From positions 97,396 through 161,395 of the forward strand of contig JANYCY010000079.1 of assembly GCA_025360045.1 (NCBI GenBank): a DNA stretch of 64,000 nt, read 5' to 3'. Source of the stretch: Janthinobacterium sp. GTDB lineage: Bacteria; Pseudomonadota; Gammaproteobacteria; Burkholderiales; Chitinibacteraceae. The translations under genes and the position numbers were made by a program. Position 1 is the stretch's first letter; every line of letters begins with the position of its first letter. Shown here piece by piece: positions 34,539 through 43,677 of the stretch. The notes below the pieces were generated by a model, which saw only the letters and a program-made list of their open reading frames with translations, did no database searches and was not told where the DNA came from.

Positions 34539-36152
34539 ATGTTTGAATCGTTTCGCAGCCAGGCTGCACAAAAAATAAGCGGCTGGACTTTAGAAGAAAA
34601 AGTGGGGCAATTGTTTATTCTGGCTTTCCCCGGCAAAGACGCCGAAGCGGCTCGGCCTTTGATTGAGCGCTACAACTTAGGCGGCTGTTATCTGAGCCAA
34701 GATAATGCGGCCACTTTTGCGGAGGCGCGTCAGCTGACCCAAGCGATGGCCGCGATTGTGAATCAGCGAGTGGATAGCGTACCGATGCTTTTGGGCGTGG
34801 ATCAGGAAGGAGCATGGAGCGTGCTGACCCCCGAATCGACCACAGGGCCGGGCAATTTGGCCTTGGGCAGTGCCGATAATCCAGCGCTTAGCGCGCAAAT
34901 GTATAGCGTATTTGGCATTGAAATGCGCTCGGCAGGGTTTAATTGCGTGCTTGGTCCATGTGCTGACGTCAATCTGAAACCTAATTCGCCGATTATTGAT
35001 ACCCGTGCTTTTGGCGAAGTGCCTGCACAGGTGGCAGTGCAAGTGGGGGCGGCGGTGCATGGTGCGCATGATGGCGGGATTGTGGTTTGTGCCAAGCATT
35101 TTCCCGGCCACGGCGACACCACCGGTGACACGCATCGCGAAATTCCTGTGGTGGATAAATCGCTGGCAACGCTGTTGGAGGAAGACCTTGCACCGTTTAA
35201 AGCCGCGATTGATGCGCGGGTTGAGCTGATGATGACCTCGCATATCTGCTATCCGCAGATCGATCCAGTTTATCCGGCTACTTTGTCGAGGGCTATTTTG
35301 CAGGATGTCCTGCGCGAAAAGCTGGGTTTCAAAGGCATTGTGATTTCCGACAGCATGAATATGGGGGCGATTCGCCGTAATTTCCCGCCGGTAGAGGCCG
35401 CCATTATCGCGTTTAAAGCAGGTATCGATATGATGATGCTCTCTGAAGAGCATTACGATCACAACGATAACTACCTAGAAAACCAGCTGGCCATGATAGG
35501 GGCAATTGTCAGCGCGGTGGAAGACGGCCGTATGCCAGAAGCCGAGCTAAATCTGATTGTAGAGCGCGTCGTGGCCTTTAAACTGGCGCGTTTAGTGGCT
35601 ATGCCTTTGTTGGGTGAATTTAACTTAGAGGTAAATCGTAAGGTAGAGCAAGCCGCGGCCAAGGCCGCCGTACAAATCCTTGCCGATCCAGCACGTAATC
35701 TGCCGATTCAGGCGGATAAACAAGTCTTTGTACTGCAAACCACCCCATTGGCCGATTACGCCAATCTGGTGAATCCTCGCGGCATTGGCCCAAATCAGGC
35801 CACCCCAGCGTTTGATTATTTTGCCGCAGAAATAAGCGCGGGCTTAGCCAGCGATAGGCTGAGTGTTCTGGACTACACCGAGGCCAAAGCATGGCTTGCC
35901 GAAGTTGAAGTCGCCCCAAGTCAGCTGATTCTGGCTGTGATCGAAAATTACCCGCTGCCCGGCGAAGATTTCAAACAAGCGGCATCTAAAGCCTTGGTCG
36001 CCGAATTAGCCGCCAAATTTGGCGCGCAATTGGTGGTGATCGGCTTACGAAATGCCTATGAGGCGGTGCCTGAATTAGCAGGTCATGTATGTGCCTACGG
36101 CAGCCGAGAATGCAGCGCGCGGGCTGCGGCGCAGGTTTGCCTGAGTATCTAA
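34539..36152 (+). CDS. Glycoside hydrolase family 3, beta-N-acetylhexosaminidase (NagZ-type)
   Basis: This 537-residue protein has no signal peptide, so it is cytoplasmic. It contains the NagZ-subfamily motif KHFPGHG then DTTGDTH (186-199), whose Asp197-His199 dyad is the acid/base, and the nucleophile Asp271 in VISDSMNMGAI. The catalytic barrel (~1-350) is followed by a C-terminal alpha/beta sandwich domain (~360-537), which bacterial NagZ lacks but larger GlcNAcases have. The position after a sugar importer suggests hydrolysis of an imported GlcNAc-containing oligosaccharide, such as chitin or peptidoglycan fragments. Confidence 0.87.
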   Translation: MFESFRSQAAQKISGWTLEEKVGQLFILAFPGKDAEAARPLIERYNLGGCYLSQDNAATFAEARQLTQAMAAIVNQRVDSVPMLLGVDQEGAWSVLTPESTTGPGNLALGSADNPALSAQMYSVFGIEMRSAGFNCVLGPCADVNLKPNSPIIDTRAFGEVPAQVAVQVGAAVHGAHDGGIVVCAKHFPGHGDTTGDTHREIPVVDKSLATLLEEDLAPFKAAIDARVELMMTSHICYPQIDPVYPATLSRAILQDVLREKLGFKGIVISDSMNMGAIRRNFPPVEAAIIAFKAGIDMMMLSEEHYDHNDNYLENQLAMIGAIVSAVEDGRMPEAELNLIVERVVAFKLARLVAMPLLGEFNLEVNRKVEQAAAKAAVQILADPARNLPIQADKQVFVLQTTPLADYANLVNPRGIGPNQATPAFDYFAAEISAGLASDRLSVLDYTEAKAWLAEVEVAPSQLILAVIENYPLPGEDFKQAASKALVAELAAKFGAQLVVIGLRNAYEAVPELAGHVCAYGSRECSARAAAQVCLSI

Positions 36153-36360
36153 TTTATTGAAACCGTTATTCTCGATAAATGAATTTTGGAATGACGGTTT
36201 AATCAGATCGGCTTTCGTTTAATTATTATTTTTTATAAAAGGAGGTGCGGAAATTAAATAGGATTGGCTTTGGTTTTTGCTTTGCGTGTTAAATTTTTCA
36301 AAAAACATACGGAACTTGTTTTAAAACGGCATTTATCCTAAATAATCGAGAGAGAGACGC

Positions 36361-38568
36361 ATGAAAAATTCAATGAAGCACCGCTTAACCATTTTAGCTA
36401 GTTTATTAGTTTCTGTTCCAATGATGGCTGGCGCTACACCGCCAGTAACTAAAGGATCTTTCCAAGACTTCTTAAACACTTTGCGTGCTTTTGAATCGGG
36501 TATCGATCCTGCTAAAGCTGAATTTTATAAAACGAATTTAAATAATCCAGTTTATACCTACGCCAAGGTCTCTGTTCCTGGTACTCCAGTTCGCAATACA
36601 ACAACAGGTAGTTTGATTCCAGAGCCAACGACGATTAATCAGTATTTTACTAAGCTTGGCTTGAATACGATTTATGATCCGAATTCTGCAAATGCTGCGG
36701 CCATGTTTACGGCCATGCAATATAAGTCTTTAAATGCTTGGGGCTTTATTGGCTATCAATTAGGCGAAGCCTTAATGATTGATACCGGCTATTACAGCCC
36801 AAAAATGGTGCAAGTTGGCGCTGAAAACTTAGAACAATTTTATATCTTTGCTCCAGACAGCACTTGGATTGGTGGCAAGAAAGAAGCTAGGATCGAGATT
36901 CCAGGCTCGGGTGGCCACTTTGTTTATGGCACCGACAATAATCGTTGGGAAGGTAAATTCTCTGGCAAAAATGGCATCAATAGCTTTGCTGATTTAACGA
37001 TTCCAGCTAAGCAGGAATACGTGATTCGTGATGCAATGCGCTTTAATTATGGCGTAATGTCAGAAAAATTGGCGGCTGCGAATATTACTTGGGCACAGGC
37101 TTTAGCTAAATCTTGGCCAGGTAAAGATGAAAACGGTAACCCAATTACTATTAAAGCGACCATGTCTGGCCTATTAGCGGCCGCCCATTTGGGCGGTGCT
37201 TGGGGTGCGGCTGATTTGCTGATTACTAATAAAATTGCCTGCGATGAGCAAGGCACTTGCGTTACAACCTATATCGATAAATTTGGTAATTTTGATACCA
37301 TGCTCGATACCCCAAGCGACGATACCATTAGCGGCAGCCCATTAGATGAAACATTATCTGCAGGGCAAGGCAATGATATTGTTTATACCGGTGGCGGTAA
37401 AAACACGATTTATCTTAGCCAATTTGCAGGCGGCACCACCACAGTAAAAGATTTTGCTGTAGGCAAAGATAAAATTGTTTTACGTAATTGGAGTGCTGCA
37501 ACACCGCTATCTAATTTAGTAGTTAGCAATACTGCAAATGGCGCATTGCTGCAATTTGCTGGACAATCTGTGTTGCTAAATAATGTAACAGCTGCTGCTG
37601 TGAATGCCAATGTGGGCGCAGTTATTGCCGTATCCCGCGTATTCCCATTAGCTTGGAGCGGCAAAACAACGGTAACGGGCTTTAATCCTAGCTTGGATCA
37701 AATTCAAGGCACGGCAGGATTGGGCTTTAAATACCTGAAAGTATTCCAAGACAATGGCAGTGTATTTATTGGTACCCAAGCGGCTGATGGCGGGATTTAT
37801 TCTTGGATTGAATTACCTGGCCTAACTGCCACGGCGGTTAATCCTGATATGTTCTCTAATATGGCCGGCAATTACTCGGCGCTTGAATTTACCGTGCTGC
37901 TGAACCCAACTTCATGGGGCTGGGGCAAGGCAAAAAGCGTTGATTACTTTAAAGCGGCTAATACCACCGTTAATTTAGCTGCGTTTGCTTACAACTTTAG
38001 CGCCTTAGCCATGAAACAAGACGGTGCTGATGTGGTACTGACCTTAAACCCAGCTTCCAATGGCGGGGATACTAAGGCGCTGCGTTTACTTAATACTAAG
38101 ATCTCTGATTTGTCGGCTAAGAATTTCTACGGCGTTACCGGCAACTACAGCGATATGAAGATTGATGATCCAGCGACTGCAGTTTACTTCCCTGTAACGG
38201 CTTCGGCTGGCACAGGCGGTGTGATTGCGCCTTCTGGCGTGGTGCAAGTGCGTGAAAAAACCAATCAGGTTTTCACTATCACACCGAATGCCACGTTCAA
38301 AATTAAGAGCATTACTGTAGACGGCGTAGCGCAGGCGATCAGCAGCTCATTTACCTTGGTAAATGTAACTGGCCCACGCAGTGTTGCTGTAAGTTTTGAA
38401 ACAGGCAGCTCCAATACTTGCGCCGCTGCCGCATGGTCCACAACACAGGTTTACGCATCGCCAACCAAGGTTTCATACAAAGGCTTTGAGTACACTAATA
38501 AATGGTGGACCCAAGGTAATCAGCCTGATGTAAGTGATGTTTGGACTAAGGGTGCTGCTTGCCAATAA
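36361..38568 (+). CDS. Secreted multidomain protein: lysozyme-like domain, RTX-like repeats, chitin-binding domain (CBM5/12)
   Basis: This 735-residue protein has a signal peptide (cleavage near AGA-TP, ~25). Residues ~30-300 look lysozyme/transglycosylase-like, with a candidate catalytic Glu45 in LRAFESGID and a late SGLLAAAHLGGAWGAADLL block found in phage-type muramidases. Residues ~325-375 contain RTX-like repeats (DDTISGSPLDETLSAGQGND). Residues ~615-680 are a bacterial-repeat beta domain (TASAGTGGVIAPSG). Residues ~687-735 are a ChtBD3 domain (Cys687, WSTTQVYASPTKVSYKG, WWTQG, Cys734). Substrate could be chitin or cell wall. The RTX part without a C-terminal T1SS tail implies Sec export. 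Confidence 0.7.
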   Translation: MKNSMKHRLTILASLLVSVPMMAGATPPVTKGSFQDFLNTLRAFESGIDPAKAEFYKTNLNNPVYTYAKVSVPGTPVRNTTTGSLIPEPTTINQYFTKLGLNTIYDPNSANAAAMFTAMQYKSLNAWGFIGYQLGEALMIDTGYYSPKMVQVGAENLEQFYIFAPDSTWIGGKKEARIEIPGSGGHFVYGTDNNRWEGKFSGKNGINSFADLTIPAKQEYVIRDAMRFNYGVMSEKLAAANITWAQALAKSWPGKDENGNPITIKATMSGLLAAAHLGGAWGAADLLITNKIACDEQGTCVTTYIDKFGNFDTMLDTPSDDTISGSPLDETLSAGQGNDIVYTGGGKNTIYLSQFAGGTTTVKDFAVGKDKIVLRNWSAATPLSNLVVSNTANGALLQFAGQSVLLNNVTAAAVNANVGAVIAVSRVFPLAWSGKTTVTGFNPSLDQIQGTAGLGFKYLKVFQDNGSVFIGTQAADGGIYSWIELPGLTATAVNPDMFSNMAGNYSALEFTVLLNPTSWGWGKAKSVDYFKAANTTVNLAAFAYNFSALAMKQDGADVVLTLNPASNGGDTKALRLLNTKISDLSAKNFYGVTGNYSDMKIDDPATAVYFPVTASAGTGGVIAPSGVVQVREKTNQVFTITPNATFKIKSITVDGVAQAISSSFTLVNVTGPRSVAVSFETGSSNTCAAAAWSTTQVYASPTKVSYKGFEYTNKWWTQGNQPDVSDVWTKGAACQ

Positions 38569-38602
38569 GCCATGTGAGTGCGGTAGTGAGTAAGTAGTAG
38601 AT

Positions 38603-38639
38603 AAAAGCCCTGGCATCGATTGATGCCAGGGCTTTTTTT
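38603..38639. terminator. Strong bidirectional terminator between convergent genes
   Basis: A 15-bp perfect stem (aaaagccctggcatc / gatgccagggctttt) with loop gatt is followed by a T-run on the + strand and preceded by an A-run, so it also serves the LuxR-type gene on the minus strand. Confidence 0.93.
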
Positions 38640-38676
38640 ACGAAAATGTAATGAGATTACTGATACTGGAAATTGA

Positions 38677-39459
38677 TTAAGTGGATAAGCTAATTAAATA
38701 ATTACGCAGATTAATGCCTTTATTGGTAATACCCAATTTGCTTCTTAAACTATTTCTATGATTTTCCACCGTTTTAGAGGCCACGCTTAAGCTCTGCGCG
38801 ATTTCTTTAGTCGACATGCCAACTTTAATAAACTTGGCGACTTGCACTTCAGAAGGCGTGAGCAGGGCGTATAGGCTGGTATCAATCTCGCCATTATCAT
38901 TCACGGCGGAAGCCACAATGCCTTCGATTAAATCGAGGCACATAATTAAAATTGGATCAGAAATAGTGGCTTTTACCTGCCTGATTTGTGGCAGATGCTG
39001 GCTGCGGATGCGTTCTAATACTTCATCAATTTCGCCACTATCTTGCCACTCTCTGAATTCGGTCAGGGTTTCGGTGAGGCTGTAGAATTTTGCAAAATCG
39101 GGATTTGGGTAATTGCTATCGTTTTCTTCTTCTAAAGAGCCGACTTCGATATGCCATAGGGTTGGATTGACGCGGAATAAATGTAGTTTTAAATCGCGGT
39201 TAAAAAACTTCCAGCCATCAGAGCCACTGACCGAGGTTTTAATCAGCGCTTTAATCGCCGCCAGATTATCCTGCCCAATCAGAAAGCTGAAATGATCGAG
39301 TTGGGTGGCTGTTTCGTGCGAAGGATAATTATGATCCAGAATCTCACCCGAGCTAAAAAAGCTAATCACAAAGATATTGCGATAGGCGAGCACATATTGA
39401 AATGAGCTGATTTTCATTTCAAGTTGTTCAATTAATTGAGTGGTCTGGTCAGTGGTCAT
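38677..39459 (-). CDS. LuxR-type transcriptional regulator
   Basis: This 260-residue protein ends with a LuxR/NarL winged-less HTH: LTPSEVQVAKFIKVGMSTKEIAQ, SVASKTVENHRNSLRSKLGI. The N-terminal ~180 residues have no receiver-domain Asp motif and look like a PAS- or GAF-like sensor domain. It is convergent with the chitin-binding secreted protein and may regulate it, but the sequence does not prove this. Target promoters are unknown. Confidence 0.8.
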   Translation of the reverse strand: MTTDQTTQLIEQLEMKISSFQYVLAYRNIFVISFFSSGEILDHNYPSHETATQLDHFSFLIGQDNLAAIKALIKTSVSGSDGWKFFNRDLKLHLFRVNPTLWHIEVGSLEEENDSNYPNPDFAKFYSLTETLTEFREWQDSGEIDEVLERIRSQHLPQIRQVKATISDPILIMCLDLIEGIVASAVNDNGEIDTSLYALLTPSEVQVAKFIKVGMSTKEIAQSLSVASKTVENHRNSLRSKLGITNKGINLRNYLISLST

Positions 39460-39779
39460 TCTTTAGCTTGAAAGTGATTAAGGCTTAGGACATTGGTGAG
39501 ATTCATTTTAGCTTAGCTGTTGTGGGATGGGGGGATTGAATGTTGCGTTGCGGGGGGATGGTTTGAGTTTTTGTGTGGTGGGCTGTAGTCGATGCGTACT
39601 ACGCAAAATTTTTTAAGTGCTTTCGGCACGTAGATTTTAGAGCGTAAGTATCTACACAATTATTGTAAAAGGAAAAGGTCACCGTAGGGTGGGTTAGGCC
39701 ACTCTCGATGCTCATTAGAGCGCAGATCTATTTCGGTCGTAACCCACCATGGCACTGCGCTGTACTTACTACGAAAAAA
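39460..39779. other. Non-coding stretch with repeat fragments upstream of the LuxR-type gene
   Basis: No gene is seen. It contains a truncated piece of the large dispersed repeat (39603-39645, with gtgctttcggcacgtagat) and a hairpin element of the GTAGGGYGGGTT type (about 39683-39753, gtagggtgggttaggcc ... gtaacccacc). Short open frames here are spurious. Confidence 0.6.
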
Positions 39780-40015
39780 AACAGATCTTTTTAGCGCCTT
39801 CGGCACGTTGATTTTGGAGCGGTAGCCACCGCGGGGCCTTCCTTTCTTGCTTCGCCAAGAAACGAAGCCAAGCGACAAACTCAAAAACACGAAGGCCCCT
39901 CATCTGCGGACAATCGAGCGGCTGCTGCGGGACGCTTCGCTCAAACAGCATCAAAGAAACCCCGCCCCGCTTGTTCCTCGCTCCGGCGTGTTTCAAGGGG
40001 AGATTTAAGCCCCGT
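39780..40015. repeat. Large dispersed repeat, copy A (~235 bp)
   Basis: Shares long stretches with 48337-48667 (reverse orientation) and 63820-64000. Common landmarks are a UUCG-type hairpin (gcgccttcggcac), cgttgattttgg, ccttcctttcttg then ccaagaaacgaagccaa (a second hairpin), ctgcggacaatcgag and cgcttcgctcaaac. Terminal inverted repeats like those of the 48-kb copy are not evident. Short reading frames across it are not genes. Confidence 0.85.
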
Positions 40016-40093
40016 GCGATGTGTAGCGAAGAAAATTTAGATTGCTGAGTTTGAAAATACTCAAAAACTCAAAAAAATAGCTCAACTCTAAAA

Positions 40094-40142
40094 GCTTTTC
40101 TCCGTGAAACTCCGTGTTCTCTGTGTCCTCCGTGTTTCAAGA
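40094..40142. repeat. CACAGAG-type repeat fragment (copy 3)
   Basis: Half-element with ctccgtgaaactccgtg, ttctctgtgtcctccgtg and tttcaag, resembling the right arms of the copies at 23.8 and 34.4 kb. No left arm is present. Confidence 0.6.
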
Positions 40143-40195
40143 TTTGGGTTTTGCGTAAGCAGTAGGTATGGCGGTGGCCATACCTTGCACTCTCA

Positions 40196-41491
40196 TCAAT
40201 CCTTCAAACGATATTCCGCCGAGCGTGCATGGGCGGTGAGTCCTTCGCCGTGGGCGAGGGTGCTGGCGATGCGGCCTAGTTTTTGGCTGCCGGCTTCTGA
40301 AACTTGGATGATGCTGGTGCGTTTTTGGAAGTCGTAAACGCCGAGCGGGCTGGCGAAGCGGGCGGTGCGGGCGGTGGGGAGGACGTGATTTGGCCCGGCG
40401 CAATAATCGCCTAAAGACTCGCTGGTGAACTTGCCCATAAAAATCGCACCCGCGTGACGTAGCTCCGCTAGGTAGACTTCTGGGGTAGCGATGGATAATT
40501 CCAGATGTTCTGGCGCAATATAATTGGCAATTTCGCAGGCTTCGTGCAGATCTTTCACCGTGATTAAAGCGCCTCGACCAGTGAGGGACGCGCGAATAAT
40601 GTCTTGGCGTGGCATGGTGGGGAGTAGTTTTTCGATGCTGGCGGCGACCTGCTGGATAAAATCTTCATCAGGGCAAAGCAGAATCGCTTGGGCGATTTCA
40701 TCGTGCTCGGCCTGGCTGAATAAATCCATCGCGATCCAATCTGGGTCGGTGCTGCCATCGCAAATCACTAAAATCTCTGATGGGCCTGCCACCATATCGA
40801 TGCCAACAATACCAAATACGCGGCGCTTGGCGGCGGCGACATAGGCGTTGCCGGGGCCGGTGATTTTATCCACAGCAGGTACGGTTTGGGTGCCAAAAGC
40901 TAGCGCGCCCACGGCTTGTGCGCCGCCAATACAGAATGCTCGGCTTACACCGGCCACGAAGGCCGCGGCCAGCACCAGATCATTCTTCTCGCCGCGTGGG
41001 GTGGGCACCACCATAATAATTTCGGCCACTCCGGCTACATGGGCTGGAATGGCGTTCATCAATACCGAGGATGGATAGCTGGCCTTACCGCCGGGGACAT
41101 AAATCCCCACTCTATCGAGCGCCGTGACCTGCTGGCCCAGCACCGTGCCATCTTCATCGGTGTATTGCCAAGACGCCATTTTTTGGTGTTCATGATATTT
41201 GCGCACCCGTTCCGCTGCGGCTACTAAGGCCTCTCTCTGCACATCAGGCAGACGATCGAAAGCGGCTTTTAGCTCGGCTTGAGTTAGCTCTAGCTCGGCC
41301 ATGGTTTGCGCTGCAACGCCGTCAAAGCGCTGGGTATATTCCACCACCGCCGCGTCGCCGCGTGCTTTTACATCGTCGAGAATGGCCGCAACCCGGGTAT
41401 CAACATCCGGGTCTTGCGAGGTTTCAAAAGCCAGTAGGGCGGCGAGTTGTGATTGAAAATCAGCAGAACGAGAATCAAGGCGACGCAACAT
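40196..41491 (-). CDS. hisD: Histidinol dehydrogenase HisD
   Basis: The 431-residue product starts at ATG 41491 ([12 protein letters not shown]); the TTG four codons upstream is less likely. Motifs are [36 protein letters not shown], and the [28 protein letters not shown] region with Zn/catalytic residues. It performs the last two oxidations to histidine. It lies 21 kb from hisG and 12 kb from hisB, with no hisC next to it, unlike the usual hisGDCB order. Confidence 0.96.
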   Translation of the reverse strand: MLRRLDSRSADFQSQLAALLAFETSQDPDVDTRVAAILDDVKARGDAAVVEYTQRFDGVAAQTMAELELTQAELKAAFDRLPDVQREALVAAAERVRKYHEHQKMASWQYTDEDGTVLGQQVTALDRVGIYVPGGKASYPSSVLMNAIPAHVAGVAEIIMVVPTPRGEKNDLVLAAAFVAGVSRAFCIGGAQAVGALAFGTQTVPAVDKITGPGNAYVAAAKRRVFGIVGIDMVAGPSEILVICDGSTDPDWIAMDLFSQAEHDEIAQAILLCPDEDFIQQVAASIEKLLPTMPRQDIIRASLTGRGALITVKDLHEACEIANYIAPEHLELSIATPEVYLAELRHAGAIFMGKFTSESLGDYCAGPNHVLPTARTARFASPLGVYDFQKRTSIIQVSEAGSQKLGRIASTLAHGEGLTAHARSAEYRLKD

Positions 41492-41577
41492 GGCAGAATC
41501 CAAAAATCTATCGTGGGACGATTATACCCAAGTAAGAAAATCATCTGCGCGGCTTATTGCCTTGATTTGCCGATTAT

Positions 41578-42195
41578 TTATTCCCAGCTAAACAGCACAT
41601 CCGCCCGCTCTTTACTGGCTTCAATTAGCTTGGCATTCGGGCCGTCGGTGTTGTGTGCCCAGTCGATGGCGGCGGCTTCGTTGCGGCCAAATTGCATATG
41701 GCGCTTGATCAGGCGCGATTCCCTGAGGGCGTGGTCTACGTCTACATACCAAGTTTCATCGAGCAGGCGGTGTAATTTGGCCCAATGGCCAGTATTGAGC
41801 AGCAGGTAATTGCCTTCGACGATGATGAGCTGGTTTTCAGGCTGGATGGGAATGGCGCTGGCGATGGGTTCTTCGATTTCGCGGCGAAACTCGGGGGCGT
41901 AGATGGTTTCGCCTGCGGGCTGGGTTTTTAGCCGCTGAATCAGTGCTGCAAAACCAGCGTTATCAAAGGTATCTTCTGCGCCTTTTCTTGCTGCTTTGCC
42001 AAGGCGGGCCAGCTCGCTATTGGCTAGATGATAGCCATCCATTGGCACCACAATGCTTTGCTCTGGATAAAGGTGCTGAATCTCTTGCGCCAGTGTGGAC
42101 TTGCCCGATCCTGGCGGGCCAACGATGCCGAGCAGTTTGCGCTGGCCACTGGCTAATAGGGCGTCGATTCTTGCCTGATAGTGGGGCTGGATCAT
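41578..42195 (-). CDS. P-loop nucleoside/pantothenate-kinase-like protein
   Basis: Start at 42195 gives 205 residues, with the helical lead-in MIQPHYQARIDALLASGQ. Walker A is GPPGSGKST (26-34), followed by VVPMDGYHLAN (the conserved DGYH of the uridine kinase/PanK/FrcK-type family) and LIIVEGNYLLL, then RHMQFGRNEAAAIDW. Such 'nucleoside/nucleotide kinase family' proteins phosphorylate sugars or nucleosides. The exact substrate is unknown. It sits between hisD and the TRAP transporter genes on the same strand. Confidence 0.8.
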   Translation of the reverse strand: MIQPHYQARIDALLASGQRKLLGIVGPPGSGKSTLAQEIQHLYPEQSIVVPMDGYHLANSELARLGKAARKGAEDTFDNAGFAALIQRLKTQPAGETIYAPEFRREIEEPIASAIPIQPENQLIIVEGNYLLLNTGHWAKLHRLLDETWYVDVDHALRESRLIKRHMQFGRNEAAAIDWAHNTDGPNAKLIEASKERADVLFSWE

Positions 42196-42230
42196 TTTGC
42201 GTTTTTCTCGGCAAGGGGGGATCAAAACTA

Positions 42231-42271
42231 ACACAGGCCCCAGCCGCTATCAATGCGCTTGGGGCCTGTGT
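42231..42271 (-). terminator. Terminator of the TRAP transporter operon
   Basis: An 11-bp perfect stem (acacaggcccc / ggggcctgtgt) lies 21-61 bases after the dctM stop on the minus strand and is followed there by tagttttg. The kinase gene downstream would then need its own promoter. Confidence 0.75.
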
Positions 42272-42291
42272 GGTTTGCGTGCCAGAAGGGA

Positions 42292-43677
42292 TTACATCAT
42301 TCCCATTACTGTCGGTAGCCAAAGCGAGATGGCAGGTACATAGGTAATCAGTAGCAAAAAGCCCAGCATGGTGAGCAGCCACGGCCACACGGCGATGGTG
42401 AGCTCGGTGATGCCCATTTTGGTGATGCCCGAGGCCACATAAAGATTCAGCCCTACCGGCGGATGGCACATGCCAACTTCCATATTAACGGTGATCAAAA
42501 TCCCGAAGTGAATCGGATCAATACCCAGCTTGATAGCAACCGGGAACAAGATAGGGGCCATGATCAGAATGATGGACGATGGCTCCATCACATTACCTGC
42601 CAGTAGCAGCAGAATATTCACTGCCAGCAAGAAGGTGATCGGGCCAAGGCCCATACCCAGCAGCCAGTCAGCCATGGCTTGAGGAATGCCTTCGTTGGTC
42701 ATCACAAACGAGAACAGTACGGCATTGGTAATGATGTAGAGCAGCATGGCGCTCATGCTGGCCGAATCAAGCAGCACTTTAGGCACACGGCTCAGTGGCA
42801 AATCGCGGTAGACAAATACGGCGATGATAAAGGCGTACACGGCGGCAATCGCTGCGGCTTCGGTAGGGGTGAAAATACCGGTGTAAATCCCGCCAAGCAC
42901 CACCACAATCAGCATTAGCCCCCAAACCGAGCGGCGAAATGCGGCCCAACGCTCTCCGGCTGTGGCTTTGGGCATGCGTGGATAGCCAAATTTACGTGCG
43001 CGCCACCAAGTGGTTAGCCCCAAGAAAAACGCCAGCATCAGGCCGGGCACAACCCCCGCCATAAACAGTGCACCGACCGAGGTATTGGTGGCTACAGAGA
43101 ACATCACCATGGCAATCGATGGTGGAATCAGAATCCCTAAAGCGCCCGCTGTGGTGATAACCCCAGCGCCAAACTGACGTGGAAACCCCTGCTTAATCAT
43201 GGCGGGCAAGAGGATGGAACCAATCGCCACCACCGTGGCTGGGCTAGAGCCTGAAACGGCTGCAAATAATGCACAGGCCAACACACCTGCAAGGCCCAAG
43301 CCACCATGAAAGTGGCCCACCATGCTGGTGGCAAAATCGATCATGCGGCGGGCTACGCCACCGTGGGTTAAGAAATTACCGGCCAGAATAAAGAAGGGAA
43401 TCGCCATAATTTCAAACTTCTCTATCCCCGTGAATAATTTCAGCGCCACTGATTCGATAGGCACATTGGTCATGGTAAATAAGAAGGTGAGTACGGTCAG
43501 CCCCAGCGCGATGGAGATCGGCATGCCGGTGGCCATCAGCGCCAGCAGTAAGCAGAACACAACGGCTTTTTTGCCACCCACGATGGCGATAATGGCGAGG
43601 GAGCCGAAAAGCAGGGCAGGGATTTTTATGGACCAGTTTGCCTCTGCAACAGGGATAAGGCTGGGCGTGTTGCTCAT
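42292..43677 (-). CDS. dctM: TRAP transporter large permease subunit (DctM family)
   Basis: This 461-residue polytopic protein has about 12-13 TM helices. DctM hallmarks are AIPFFILAGNFLTHGGVARRMIDF, ALFAAVSGSSPATVVAIGSI, TPTEAAAIAAVYAFII, GNVMEPSSIILI and the late HFGILITVNMEVGMCHPPVGLNLYV. It provides the Na+-coupled transport channel for C4-dicarboxylate-type acids. The start overlaps the dctQ stop (ATGA). Confidence 0.95.
   Translation of the reverse strand: MSNTPSLIPVAEANWSIKIPALLFGSLAIIAIVGGKKAVVFCLLLALMATGMPISIALGLTVLTFLFTMTNVPIESVALKLFTGIEKFEIMAIPFFILAGNFLTHGGVARRMIDFATSMVGHFHGGLGLAGVLACALFAAVSGSSPATVVAIGSILLPAMIKQGFPRQFGAGVITTAGALGILIPPSIAMVMFSVATNTSVGALFMAGVVPGLMLAFFLGLTTWWRARKFGYPRMPKATAGERWAAFRRSVWGLMLIVVVLGGIYTGIFTPTEAAAIAAVYAFIIAVFVYRDLPLSRVPKVLLDSASMSAMLLYIITNAVLFSFVMTNEGIPQAMADWLLGMGLGPITFLLAVNILLLLAGNVMEPSSIILIMAPILFPVAIKLGIDPIHFGILITVNMEVGMCHPPVGLNLYVASGITKMGITELTIAVWPWLLTMLGFLLLITYVPAISLWLPTVMGMM

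Noticed and set aside
34677..35462. 261-codon minus-strand frame opposite the GH3 gene
   Set aside because: His/Arg/Ile-rich antisense shadow of a strongly supported enzyme gene.
36238..36247. Near-perfect anti-anti-Shine-Dalgarno sequence (aaaggaggtg) upstream of the chitin-binding protein gene
   Set aside because: No start codon or open frame follows within useful distance; the real start at 36361 has its own GAGAGAG.
39769..40003. Short reading frames on the minus strand across the dispersed repeat
   Set aside because: They are translations of a non-coding repeat family (basic, frame-shifted products), and the same pseudo-peptides appear at the other copies.
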